A DNA stretch of 64,000 bases from Alteromonas halophila (GTDB taxonomy: Bacteria; Pseudomonadota; Gammaproteobacteria; Enterobacterales; Alteromonadaceae): assembly GCF_014651815.1 (NCBI RefSeq), contig NZ_BMXP01000009.1, positions 62,001-126,000 of the forward strand. Direction: 5' to 3'. The position numbers and the translations under genes were made by a program. Positions within the stretch are counted from its first letter, which is position 1, and every line of letters starts with the position of its first letter. This document shows, in pieces, positions 45,373-53,080 of the stretch. The notes below the pieces were generated by a model. That model was given only the letters and a program-made list of their open reading frames with translations. It was not told where the DNA came from and made no database searches.

Positions 45373-46494
45373 ATGAACAGAACGCGCTTCATACCCTTTC
45401 ATTTGGTGATCCCCATTATGATTGCCAGCCCCGCACTCGCCCAGGAAGACAAGCCGGTTGAAATTGGCGGCCATGTTCGCGCCAATTACAGTTACATTGA
45501 CTGGCAGGAGTCTGCTTTTCGGGACGGCCTTGAGTTCGAATCTTTACGACTCAACCTTTCCGGTGACTACGGAAAATTCAGCTATAAGGCGGAATATCGC
45601 TGGTATGAGAATGTCAGTTTTAATACCGTTCGCTACGCAGATGTGACCTACACCCATGATGAATACTGGCAGGTGACGGGCGGCATCACCAAAGTCCCGT
45701 TTGGACTCCTTCCCTTTGCATCCAATAATTTTTGGTTTTCCGCTAACTACTATATTGGCTTCGAAGATGATTATGACGCAGGCGCGGTAGTGAATTACGA
45801 GCGTGGTAACTGGAGCATACACGGCGGTTACTTTTTAAACGACGAGTATAACGACGCCGCCGAATTTGACCGCTACTCCTTTGATGTGGCGGATGACGGC
45901 GAATTTCGAAATAAAGAAGATGGCCAGTATAACCTCAGGGTCAATTACTCCGATAACATCATCCGTGGCGCGACAACAGACATTGGGATGTCGTTGCAAC
46001 AAACTGAGGTGCTGAACCTCGACACCGTCGATGAGGGCGACATGCGCGCCTGGGCAGTACACCTGCGGCATCAGCAGGGCGACGTTAAAGTTGAACTACA
46101 GTACACCGATTATGACTACGATTTGAAGGCACCAAGCGGCCAGCGCCGGGACAGGCTGGCATTTTCTGGTTTCGGCTCGCCGGTGATGATGGCCAGCGAA
46201 GGCCGCAGTTATATTGGCAATTTTGTTTATACGTTGCCGTACAAGTTTAAAGAACTCACCCCAATAAAATGCTACAGCGAATACAGCAAAATTGATCCTG
46301 ATGGCCCCCAGTCACGGCCCTCCTCACAATGGGTTAACGGATGTAGTTTTGGCTGGAGCAAATTGTACGTTTACATTGATACCATACAGGGTAAGAACAT
46401 GTGGTTTTCCGGCGGACCGGGCCTGGGGCTCGATCTGGGTGGCCGACAACAGACAACAAAGCGACTGAACATTAGTCTTGGTGTTTACTTCTAA
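45373..46494 (+). CDS. OprO/OprP-like porin
   Basis: 373 residues from ATG 45373, chosen for AAGGAAGG and because it begins the signal peptide (NRTRFIPFHLVIPIMIASPALA). The barrel has features of the phosphate-porin/OprO-P-type family: EIGGHVRANYSYIDW opening, RDGLEFESLRLNLSGDYGKFSYKAEYRWYEN, GGITKVPFGLLPFASNNFWFS and a C-terminal LNISLGVYF. The outer-membrane channel substrate is unknown. It is paired with a periplasmic binding protein 12 bp downstream, and no phosphate genes are near. Confidence 0.85.
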   Translation: MNRTRFIPFHLVIPIMIASPALAQEDKPVEIGGHVRANYSYIDWQESAFRDGLEFESLRLNLSGDYGKFSYKAEYRWYENVSFNTVRYADVTYTHDEYWQVTGGITKVPFGLLPFASNNFWFSANYYIGFEDDYDAGAVVNYERGNWSIHGGYFLNDEYNDAAEFDRYSFDVADDGEFRNKEDGQYNLRVNYSDNIIRGATTDIGMSLQQTEVLNLDTVDEGDMRAWAVHLRHQQGDVKVELQYTDYDYDLKAPSGQRRDRLAFSGFGSPVMMASEGRSYIGNFVYTLPYKFKELTPIKCYSEYSKIDPDGPQSRPSSQWVNGCSFGWSKLYVYIDTIQGKNMWFSGGPGLGLDLGGRQQTTKRLNISLGVYF

Positions 46495-46506
46495 ATAAGA
46501 GTCATT

Positions 46507-47304
46507 ATGCGCACATTATTATTTATTGGATTATTTTTAATGCTTTCACCGGGCCAGGCGCTGGCTCATGCCTGGCTGAAACTTAAGATTGCCACCACCG
46601 AGTATGCTCCATATACCTCAACCGACATGGAGCACAATGGCTATATTAACCATATAATCAGCCGGGCATTTCTGGAGACCGGTGTCATCGTAGAGTTTAC
46701 GTCCATGTCATGGGAAGACGCGATTGAGGCGGCAAGTTCAGGTGAATACGATGCGGTATCGTATGGTAACTTTGTCCGCTCACGAGAAGACGAGTTCTGG
46801 CACAGCGATCCTATCTCTGCCGAAAACCTGGTGTTTTATGTTAATAAATCATCAGGCCCCAAACGCTGGTCGTCGCTGTCAGAGTTGAAAGAATACAAAA
46901 TGGGTGTCACCGAGCAGTATCTCTATTCAGATGAGCTGGCGGATTATATAAAAAATACGTCAACCACGAAAACTTACGAGAGCGATAACGCTAACTTAGA
47001 GGCGCTCATTGAGGGTGAAACCGATATCTTCCCCATTGATGAACTTACCGGCTGGTATCTGTTACAGCAGAACTTTTCCAGCGGTGAACGCGAGGAGGTT
47101 TCATTACTCGAACCTCGCATTTCTACAGTTACCACGCACCTGCTGGTGCCGAAAGGCAAAGGCGATGACAGACTGGTGCTGGCACTCTTCAATAAAGGGC
47201 TTGAGCAACTCACATTGCAGGGTGAAATGAAGCGCTTTAAGCAATTACTGCGTGACGGCTTCTACCAGCATCCTGGCGAGCAAATCAACTACGACCGCCG
47301 CTAG
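46507..47304 (+). CDS. Periplasmic substrate-binding protein (type 2, amino-acid-type)
   Basis: 265 residues, signal peptide LLFIGLFLMLSPGQALA. LKIATTEYAPYTSTDMEHNGYINHIISRAFLETG matches the Pfam SBP_bac_3 opening, with SMSWEDAIEAASSGEYDAVSYGNFVRSREDEF as the second lobe strand/helix. The lobes exchange near residue 110 and return near 210. No ABC permease or ATPase is adjacent, so it may serve as a sensor-like or orphan binding protein, or supply a chemoreceptor or kinase elsewhere. It follows the porin by 12 bp, so the two are cotranscribed. Confidence 0.87.
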   Translation: MRTLLFIGLFLMLSPGQALAHAWLKLKIATTEYAPYTSTDMEHNGYINHIISRAFLETGVIVEFTSMSWEDAIEAASSGEYDAVSYGNFVRSREDEFWHSDPISAENLVFYVNKSSGPKRWSSLSELKEYKMGVTEQYLYSDELADYIKNTSTTKTYESDNANLEALIEGETDIFPIDELTGWYLLQQNFSSGEREEVSLLEPRISTVTTHLLVPKGKGDDRLVLALFNKGLEQLTLQGEMKRFKQLLRDGFYQHPGEQINYDRR

Positions 47305-47313
47305 CGTCACCTT

Positions 47314-47338
47314 TTTGCAGGCCAACCCGGCCTGCAAA
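47314..47338. terminator. 10-bp hairpin between convergent genes
   Basis: TTTGCAGGCC-aaccc-GGCCTGCAAA lies 10 bp after the binding-protein stop and 9 bp from the rhlE stop. Five T precede it on the plus strand (A's after it on the minus strand), so true termination is uncertain in either direction. Confidence 0.5.
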
Positions 47339-47346
47339 CCACAGGA

Positions 47347-48654
47347 CTACTGTGTGTAGGCCTGTCCCGAATTACGCCCTGCATCAGGCTTATTGTTACG
47401 GCGCGGACGTGAACGCCGTGACGGTGATGCTTTTTGACCCGCGTCGTTTGTTCTATTCGCTTTTGGTTTTTTAGGCTTCTTGGGCTTTTTGGGCGCAGAC
47501 AAACTTGTCGGAGCCAGTGATAATGCTGGCTCAAACCCAGCCAGGTGCTGACGTGGCAGCAACTTTTGGATCAGAGTTTCAATGTCCTTGAGCTGGGACA
47601 GCTCATCGGCACTAACCAGCGACCAGGCTTCGCCTTCCGCCCCGGCACGACCGGTACGGCCAATCCGGTGAACATAGTCCGCGGCGGTATTTGGCAGATC
47701 CAGGTTAACTACAATCGGTAACTGACTAATATCGATACCGCGCGCAGCAATATCGGTGGCGACCATGACATCAATATCGCCGCTCTTGAATGCACTTAGT
47801 GCTTTAGTCCGTGCGCCCTGGCTTTTGTTGCCATGGATTGCTGCACTTGGGATTCCGGCAGCATCGAGCTTTTTCGAGACACGATTTGCACCATGTTTCG
47901 TACGGCTGAATACCAGCGCCTGCTTCCAGTTATTTTGTTTTATCAGCGAAATCAGAGCTGGGATTTTGCGATTTTTATCCAGTGGTACCAATGTCTGTGT
48001 GACTGAATCCACCGTCGAGTTTTCAGGCGCAGTAGAAATCTTTACAGGCTGCTTTGTGATGGTTTCTGCCAGCGCTGTAACCGTGGGTGAAAACGTTGCT
48101 GAAAACAACAGCGTCTGGCGCTGTTCAGGCAGCAACTTTAAAATGCGTTTTATGTCGTGAATGAAGCCCATATCCAGCATTCTGTCTGCTTCATCCAGCA
48201 CCAGAATTTCCAGCTGATGAAATTTCACAGCGTTTTGCTGATACAGATCGAGCAGCCGTCCTGGCGTTGCCACCAGCACATCGACACCGCGACGCAGACG
48301 TTTCATTTGCGGATTAATGCCTACCCCACCAAAAACCACAGCACTGGACAATGGCAAGTCACGACTGTACTCACTCACACTTTGTTCAACCTGCGCAGCC
48401 AGTTCACGGGTTGGCGTCAGGATCAGTGCCCGAACACAGTTCGACGCAGGCTTTCTGCCTTCGCTCAGACGTTGCAATAAAGGCAAAGCAAAGCCTGCGG
48501 TTTTGCCGGTGCCAGTCTGTGCGGCAGCCAGCACATCCTTGCCTGTGAGCACCGCGGGTATGGCCTGCTCCTGAATCGGTGACGGCGTTGTATACCCCTG
48601 CGCAGAAACAGCATTTTGCAGGGACGCGGATAAGCCCAACTTAGAAAAAGACAT
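47347..48654 (-). CDS. rhlE: DEAD-box RNA helicase RhlE
   Basis: 435 residues. DEAD-box motifs in order: Q motif ([31 protein letters not shown]), Walker [44 protein letters not shown], then helicase C motifs including [10 protein letters not shown]. An RhlE-type C-terminal tail rich in Lys/Pro/Arg ([10 protein letters not shown] and an Arg-Ser stretch) binds RNA. ATP-dependent unwinding in ribosome assembly, mRNA decay and cold adaptation is known for RhlE. It is near the cold-shock gene on the same strand. Confidence 0.93.
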   Translation of the reverse strand: MSFSKLGLSASLQNAVSAQGYTTPSPIQEQAIPAVLTGKDVLAAAQTGTGKTAGFALPLLQRLSEGRKPASNCVRALILTPTRELAAQVEQSVSEYSRDLPLSSAVVFGGVGINPQMKRLRRGVDVLVATPGRLLDLYQQNAVKFHQLEILVLDEADRMLDMGFIHDIKRILKLLPEQRQTLLFSATFSPTVTALAETITKQPVKISTAPENSTVDSVTQTLVPLDKNRKIPALISLIKQNNWKQALVFSRTKHGANRVSKKLDAAGIPSAAIHGNKSQGARTKALSAFKSGDIDVMVATDIAARGIDISQLPIVVNLDLPNTAADYVHRIGRTGRAGAEGEAWSLVSADELSQLKDIETLIQKLLPRQHLAGFEPALSLAPTSLSAPKKPKKPKKPKANRTNDAGQKASPSRRSRPRRNNKPDAGRNSGQAYTQ

Positions 48655-48705
48655 GGCAACCTCGGGTGGTCAGAAAAATAGACGGGATGGGAATAGTGTA
48701 ATGAA

Positions 48706-48726
48706 CGGGCACCGATGATGTGCCCG
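48706..48726 (-). terminator. Hairpin downstream of cspA
   Basis: CGGGCAC and GTGCCCG form a 7-bp stem with a 7-nt loop, 16 bp downstream of the cspA stop. Read on the minus strand it is followed by TTCATT, a weak T tract, so it is a plausible 3' end for the cspA transcript. Confidence 0.45.
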
Positions 48727-48741
48727 CTGAAAGGTAAGTAC

Positions 48742-48951
48742 TTATAATACTTCTACGTCTGCCGCTTGCGGGCCTTTGTTACCTTGTTCGACGACGAACT
48801 GTACATTCTGACCTTCTGTCAGTGTACGGAAACCGTCAGACTTAATGGCGCGGAAATGTACAAATACATCTTTACCGCCATCTGGCTGAGAAATAAAACC
48901 GAAGCCTTTTGCTTCGTCGAACCATTTTACTGTGCCTGTTGTTGTAGACAT
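48742..48951 (-). CDS. Cold-shock protein, CspA family
   Basis: 69 residues, one cold-shock domain (five-strand OB fold). RNP-1 KGFGFIS and RNP-2 VFVHF are both present, together with [27 protein letters not shown] and a [10 protein letters not shown] ending. It binds single-stranded RNA/DNA and melts secondary structure as an RNA chaperone. Its coding start is preceded on the minus strand by a GGAG-like run (TTTAGGAGTTATCC). Paralogues are usual, so a specific csp letter is not assigned. It may be cold-induced or constitutive. Confidence 0.95.
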   Translation of the reverse strand: MSTTTGTVKWFDEAKGFGFISQPDGGKDVFVHFRAIKSDGFRTLTEGQNVQFVVEQGNKGPQAADVEVL

Positions 48952-49217
48952 GGATAACTCCTAAAAAATAATAGATGAGCGCGGTTACGCACCCGATTTG
49001 CGATGAAGGGCTATCGAATCTTGGGAACAGGTCTAAATCAGTAAAGGTCGAAATGAGAATCGCACGAGGTGACTAACAAGGGACTAACGGATGTAGCATG
49101 GATCAAAGTTAAATAGAACCTTCAAAAGGCGAGCGCAGTGTATCACCCTTATTTGACATGTGCCAGTTTATTTTTCACACATTGCACATTGTTTTTTCTC
49201 TGCGCCAATATCGATAT
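48952..49217 (-). promoter_or_regulatory. cspA upstream region, probable long 5' leader
   Basis: About 330 bp separate cspA from the divergent sigma gene with no coding frame. A long 5' leader typical of cspA mRNAs could occupy the first part, reading away from 48951; this was not shown by any cold-box identity. Start site and promoter were not identified. The right end carries the ECF promoter described separately. Confidence 0.35.
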
Positions 49218-49243
49218 TGCATCCATATTGCTAATTGGGTCGT
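49217..49243 (+). promoter_or_regulatory. Candidate ECF promoter upstream of the sigma gene
   Basis: TTGCATC (49217-49223), 17 bp, CGTTTA (49241-49246). The same TTGCATC-17 bp-CGT occurs upstream of the DUF4331 gene. CGT at the -10 is a usual hallmark of ECF promoters, and ECF genes are commonly autoregulated. Identification is by pattern and spacing only. Confidence 0.5.
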
Positions 49244-49281
49244 TTATGTAGCAGGATGGATAACTGCCGAAGAGGTAATCG

Positions 49282-49851
49282 ATGTTGCACTCTTTGGTTC
49301 ACAACATGCCAGAGGTGCTCATGGAACATGAAACGCTGTTTCCGTTATTATGCAATACTGCAAGCGGTGACAAGAACGCTTTTGCGAAACTTTACCAGAT
49401 AACCAGCCCACAACTTTACGCCGTTGCGCTAAAAATGCTCAAAAAGCCGGACCTCGCTGATGAAGCGACCCAGGATGCATTTGTGAAAATATGGCATAAC
49501 GCGGGTCACTATCAGCGCGCCAAAGGGACCGTGCTGACCTGGATGGTCAGTATTGTTCGCTATCGCGCACTGGATTTAATGCGCTACCACAAAGTCAGAA
49601 ATGAAGTTGACCTCGAAGCCGAGGCCATTCCCGATAAACCTGATAACGCTCAGCGCTTTAGTGCAGAGCAGCAAAAACTCGAAGAGTGCATGGATGAACT
49701 CGATCAGTCACAGCGCCAGGCAATTCAGCTTGCCTACGTTAACGGGCTGTCGCATCAGGAAGTGGTGCATCATTTGTCCTCGCCACTTGGCACAATTAAA
49801 AGCTGGATCCGCCGGGGTCTGCAAAGTCTGAAGCGGTGTTTGTCACTATGA
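49282..49851 (+). CDS. ECF sigma factor, RskA-partnered (SigK-like)
   Basis: 189 residues. Sigma region 2: YQITSPQLYAVALKMLKKPDLADEATQDAFVKIWHNAGHY, then the -10 recognition helix TWMVSIVRYRALDLMR. Sigma region 4: LDQSQRQAIQLAYVNGLSHQEVVHHLSSPLGTIKSWIRRGLQSLK. ATG 49282 is preceded by AGAGG; ATGs at 49306 and 49321 would remove the first residues only. Directs RNA polymerase to a stress regulon. The stop overlaps the anti-sigma start, the standard arrangement. The trigger is unknown. Confidence 0.93.
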   Translation: MLHSLVHNMPEVLMEHETLFPLLCNTASGDKNAFAKLYQITSPQLYAVALKMLKKPDLADEATQDAFVKIWHNAGHYQRAKGTVLTWMVSIVRYRALDLMRYHKVRNEVDLEAEAIPDKPDNAQRFSAEQQKLEECMDELDQSQRQAIQLAYVNGLSHQEVVHHLSSPLGTIKSWIRRGLQSLKRCLSL

Positions 49852-50543
49852 ATTATTTAATTGAAGAACGCTATAACGCGCTGGCCGCAGAATACGTGAT
49901 TGGCACATTGCGCGGCAAAGCCCGAATTCGCTTTCAAAAACTGATGATGCAATATCAGGCAATACACGATGCAACCTGTCTTTGGGAGCAATACCTTGAA
50001 GGCCTGAACCATTCAGTTGCACCGGTTACCCCGCCACCTAAAGTGTGGGCCGAAATTCAGCGACGCTTAGGGCATGCTGATGCACCGCAGGCGGTTCCCG
50101 ATCAACCCGCCAAACCATCGCGTAACCCATGGCAATGGACAGCCCTGACAGGGTTAGCCGCGGCCGTGATCGTTGCGTTGTTTTTGATCGTTCCACAAAA
50201 AACAGCTGAGTTACCGGTCTCGCAGGTGGCCATTGTCAGTGACAATGACAACCAGCCACTGTGGATTGTTGAAGTATCCCGTGAATCAATTAAGGTCAGA
50301 GTGACGGATGCACTCGCCCCGTTGCCTGATACAGATTATGAGTTATGGATGGTGCCGGCCAATGATGCCGCCCCGATTTCCCTGGGTTTACTACCAGAAT
50401 CGGGCAGTCTGCTTGCCGCTGCACCTGACTTTTTGTTCAGTGACAACATTAAAGCACTGGCCGTCAGTAAAGAACCGCCAGGTGGCTCGCCAACCGGCAG
50501 TCCGTCTGAAGTGCTCTATATCGCACCATTGTTTAAAGTCTGA
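49848..50543 (+). CDS. Anti-sigma factor, RskA-type
   Basis: 231 residues from ATG 49848 (4-bp overlap with the sigma stop). A cytosolic anti-sigma domain (about 1-75: IEERYNALAAEYVIGTLRGKARIRFQKLM, ATCLWEQYLEGLN) binds the sigma factor. One transmembrane helix (WTALTGLAAAVIVALFLIV, about 98-116) anchors it. The periplasmic RskA domain (about 125-230: DNQPLWIVEVSRESIKVRV, DYELWMVPANDAAPISLGLLPESG) is the presumed sensor. Release by signal or proteolysis is inferred from family behaviour. Confidence 0.92.
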   Translation: MNYLIEERYNALAAEYVIGTLRGKARIRFQKLMMQYQAIHDATCLWEQYLEGLNHSVAPVTPPPKVWAEIQRRLGHADAPQAVPDQPAKPSRNPWQWTALTGLAAAVIVALFLIVPQKTAELPVSQVAIVSDNDNQPLWIVEVSRESIKVRVTDALAPLPDTDYELWMVPANDAAPISLGLLPESGSLLAAAPDFLFSDNIKALAVSKEPPGGSPTGSPSEVLYIAPLFKV

Positions 50544-50554
50544 GCACACGTCTC

Positions 50555-50579
50555 AAAGCCGGCAACACTGCCGGCTTTT
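50555..50579 (+). terminator. Rho-independent terminator after the anti-sigma gene
   Basis: AAAGCCGGCA-acac-TGCCGGCTTTT: a ten-pair GC-rich stem, four-nt loop and T tract beginning eleven bases after the stop. It separates the sigma operon from the DUF4331 operon. Confidence 0.85.
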
Positions 50580-50607
50580 CATTAAATTTAAAAATATTTT
50601 ACATTTT

Positions 50608-50634
50608 TTGCATCTAGCAGCACTTCCCTGCCGT
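50608..50634 (+). promoter_or_regulatory. Candidate ECF promoter upstream of DUF4331
   Basis: TTGCATC (50608-50614), 17 bp, CGTAAG (50632-50637), 33 bp before the chosen start. Motif and spacing equal the element upstream of the sigma gene itself. This suggests the sigma factor activates both. Confidence 0.5.
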
Positions 50635-50669
50635 AAGGCTTGATGAATACACAACACAAGGAATTCATC

Positions 50670-52250
50670 ATGCTCTTGAAAAAATCGACATTGTTGACCG
50701 CTTCGGTTGCACTTGTTGCCAGTAGTGTTATGGCATCAAGTCACCGTGAAGCTCCCAACATTACGCGTCACCCTACGCTGGACAGTACCGACTTTTACGC
50801 GTTCAGTAGTTATGAGCCTGGCCGCGAAGGGTATGTCACCTTTATCGCCAACTATATACCACTGCAAGATCCTTACGGTGGCCCCAATTACTATGCGATG
50901 GACCCCTATGCGGAATACGTTATTCACATCGATAGCGACGGCGATGCGACCGAGGACATGAGCTTTGTGTTTAATTTCTCGCAAATGCTGCCCTCGGATA
51001 ATGAAGGTGTGGCATTGCCGGTCGGCCCTGATGACGCACAGAAGATGATTAAAGTGCCGCTTAAGAATGTTGGGCCTGTGTCTGCAGAAGACAGCAGTGC
51101 CGCCAACTTCTCTGAAATGTATACGCTGGAAGTAGTCAGTGGCGACATGCAAAGTGGTACACGCACTGAAATAACCCCTGCCGCAGGCGGTATGTTCAAA
51201 AAACCGCTGGATTATATCGGTAACAAAACCTTTACCAGCAGCGAAGAATATCAGCGCTACGCGGATACCTTCGTTTATGACATCTCGGTTCCGGGCTGTA
51301 GTGATATGGGACGCGTGTTTGTCGGCCAGCGTAAAGACCCCTTTGTTGTAAATCTGGGCGAAACCTTCGACCTGGTCAATTATGTGCCAGTTGAGGGTGA
51401 CAGTGCACCTGGTGCCGGTGATGGCGGCGGTTTCCCCGGCGGTATCACACAGGACAGCGCCAATGACGACCTGAAAGATAAAAATGTGACATCGCTGGCC
51501 ATTGAAGTACCCGCGAGTTGTGTGACCGGTGATGGCAATGGTGTCATTGGTAGCTGGACAACTGCTCGCTTACCGCAGGCTCGCATCCTGAACCCTGACG
51601 CTACGTTTGAGAAACCCGAGGTGCATGGCGGTGCCATGACACAGGTATCACGCCTGGGTAACCCACTGGTCAACGAACTGGTTATTGGTATTGGTGATAA
51701 AGACACCTTTTCAACCTCTCACCCCAGTGAAGATGGTCAGTTCGCTGATTATGTAACCCATCCGGTGTTGCCCGAGCTTCTGAACGTACTGTTCAGAGAT
51801 GCCGTCAATGACACGCTGGGTACATCTATTGATACGCTGGCACCCACCAATTTCCCACGTAACGATCTGGTCACGGCGTTTTTGACCGGTTTTGAAGGTG
51901 TGAACCAGCAAAGCTCGGTTACTGCGTCGGAAATGCTGCGTCTTAATACAGCTATTGACGCCACCCCTGCAGAGCAACAGTCTGCCTTTGGTGTGGCAGG
52001 AGACGATTTAGCCGGGTTCCCTAACGGACGTCGCCCAGGTGATGACGTCGTCGATATCGCCCTGCGCGTTGTCATGGGTCGGCTGTGTTATCCCATTCCA
52101 ATCAATGGTGAAGACACCGCGCTGGGTCTTTGTGAAGAAGAGGATGCGAGTGTAGGCAACGTGCCCTTCACAGATGGTGCCCCCGTGGATGCGTCCATGG
52201 TTGACAGCAGCTTTCCTTACCTGAAGACGCCACTTGCCGGCTCAGAATAG
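50670..52250 (+). CDS. Exported DUF4331 protein
   Basis: 526 residues from ATG 50670 (AAGGA upstream); TTG/ATG at 50640/50643 precede it in frame. Signal peptide (LLKKSTLLTASVALVASSVMA), then SSHREAPNITRHPTLDSTDFYAFSSYEPGREGYVTFIANYIPLQ, the DUF4331 hallmark. Later blocks: YVIHIDSDGDATEDMSFVF, a Gly/Pro-rich loop (PGAGDGGGFPGG) and NELVIGIGDKDTFSTSHPSEDGQFADYVTHPVLPELLN. DUF4331 is of unknown function; the D/N-rich loops suggest metal or ligand binding at the surface. It is cotranscribed with a lipoprotein and likely under ECF control. Confidence 0.88.
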   Translation: MLLKKSTLLTASVALVASSVMASSHREAPNITRHPTLDSTDFYAFSSYEPGREGYVTFIANYIPLQDPYGGPNYYAMDPYAEYVIHIDSDGDATEDMSFVFNFSQMLPSDNEGVALPVGPDDAQKMIKVPLKNVGPVSAEDSSAANFSEMYTLEVVSGDMQSGTRTEITPAAGGMFKKPLDYIGNKTFTSSEEYQRYADTFVYDISVPGCSDMGRVFVGQRKDPFVVNLGETFDLVNYVPVEGDSAPGAGDGGGFPGGITQDSANDDLKDKNVTSLAIEVPASCVTGDGNGVIGSWTTARLPQARILNPDATFEKPEVHGGAMTQVSRLGNPLVNELVIGIGDKDTFSTSHPSEDGQFADYVTHPVLPELLNVLFRDAVNDTLGTSIDTLAPTNFPRNDLVTAFLTGFEGVNQQSSVTASEMLRLNTAIDATPAEQQSAFGVAGDDLAGFPNGRRPGDDVVDIALRVVMGRLCYPIPINGEDTALGLCEEEDASVGNVPFTDGAPVDASMVDSSFPYLKTPLAGSE

Positions 52251-52260
52251 GAGGTTTGAC

Positions 52261-52773
52261 ATGAACCATTCAATAAAACTGCTGCTTGTAGCAGGGTTGG
52301 CAGGCTCACTGTCAGGCTGCTTCGACAGTGATGATGACGACAACGACAATCAGGACGGTATGCAAAATGCAGCGCCGACTGCGACGGACGCGTCATTCAC
52401 TACCGAGGCAGACACCGCCTTTACCGAGATGCTGGATGCTTCTGATCCGGATGGTGATACGCTGACCTATGCACTGGAAGAGGAGCCCACGATGGGCAGT
52501 GTTGAGGTCATGGACAGCGGCGAGTTCACCTATACGCCTGCGGCGCAGGTGACTGGCATGGACAGCTTTGTGTTTTCGGTATCTGACGGCACCAATGCTG
52601 CCGTGACCGCAACGGTCTCAATCACCATCGAAGACCAGCAGGTCTCGCTGACCAGCTATACGCGGGAGGCGTTTATGCAAGATGCAACCGATACGCCATT
52701 ACCGGTGAACGGCAGAACGTTTACCGATGATGCTGATGATGGTGCATTCGACGATCTGCTGATGGATCAGTAA
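52261..52773 (+). CDS. Lipoprotein with an Ig/cadherin-like (tandem-95/VCBS-type) domain
   Basis: 170 residues from ATG 52261 (TAGGAGGTTTGAC upstream). A lipobox LSGC puts lipidated Cys at 20, followed by an acidic spacer (DSDDDDNDNQDG). The domain PTATDASFTTEADTAFTEMLDASDPDGDTLTYAL...DSFVFSVSDGTNAAVTATVSITIEDQ is the cadherin-like/Big_9 repeat found in adhesins. A short C-terminal segment follows (about 130-170). It is 10 bp after the DUF4331 stop and probably forms an envelope complex with that protein (inference). Confidence 0.82.
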   Translation: MNHSIKLLLVAGLAGSLSGCFDSDDDDNDNQDGMQNAAPTATDASFTTEADTAFTEMLDASDPDGDTLTYALEEEPTMGSVEVMDSGEFTYTPAAQVTGMDSFVFSVSDGTNAAVTATVSITIEDQQVSLTSYTREAFMQDATDTPLPVNGRTFTDDADDGAFDDLLMDQ

Positions 52774-52805
52774 TCCACTTTCGCCAGGGACGGTGTTTTT
52801 AGTTT

Positions 52806-52872
52806 AAAACAGACCACAGCCAGGCGCAGAACCCTGATCCTGGTTTCCACAACGACTGGCTGTGGCTGTTTT
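52806..52872 (+). terminator. Long-stem terminator after the lipoprotein gene
   Basis: AAAACAG-a-CCACAGCCAG pairs with CTGGCTGTGG-CTGTTTT, a 17-bp stem with one bulge around a 32-nt loop, ending in a TTTTTCT tract. It ends the ECF-DUF4331 operon. The rest of 52774-53080 holds no gene and must carry the promoter of the TonB receptor. Confidence 0.75.
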
Positions 52873-53080
52873 TCTGTTCATCACAACATCGACACCTGTA
52901 CGTTGTCGTCGCGCAGTCAGACAGGCTGGCAATCATTTCTGCTATCACCCAAAATCTCTCCCCTTCATTAATTAAACGCGCCTTTGTGCGGGGTTACTAA
53001 GTGGTGCGACAATTTGCCGCATCCCGGCTTTTGAATTTGGTTGTTATTATCCGAATTAAATTCTTATTAGTCAGGTTGTT

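Noticed and set aside
47756..48574. Several plus-strand ORFs (up to 134 codons) opposite rhlE
   Set aside because: They are antisense shadows of a strongly conserved DEAD-box gene.
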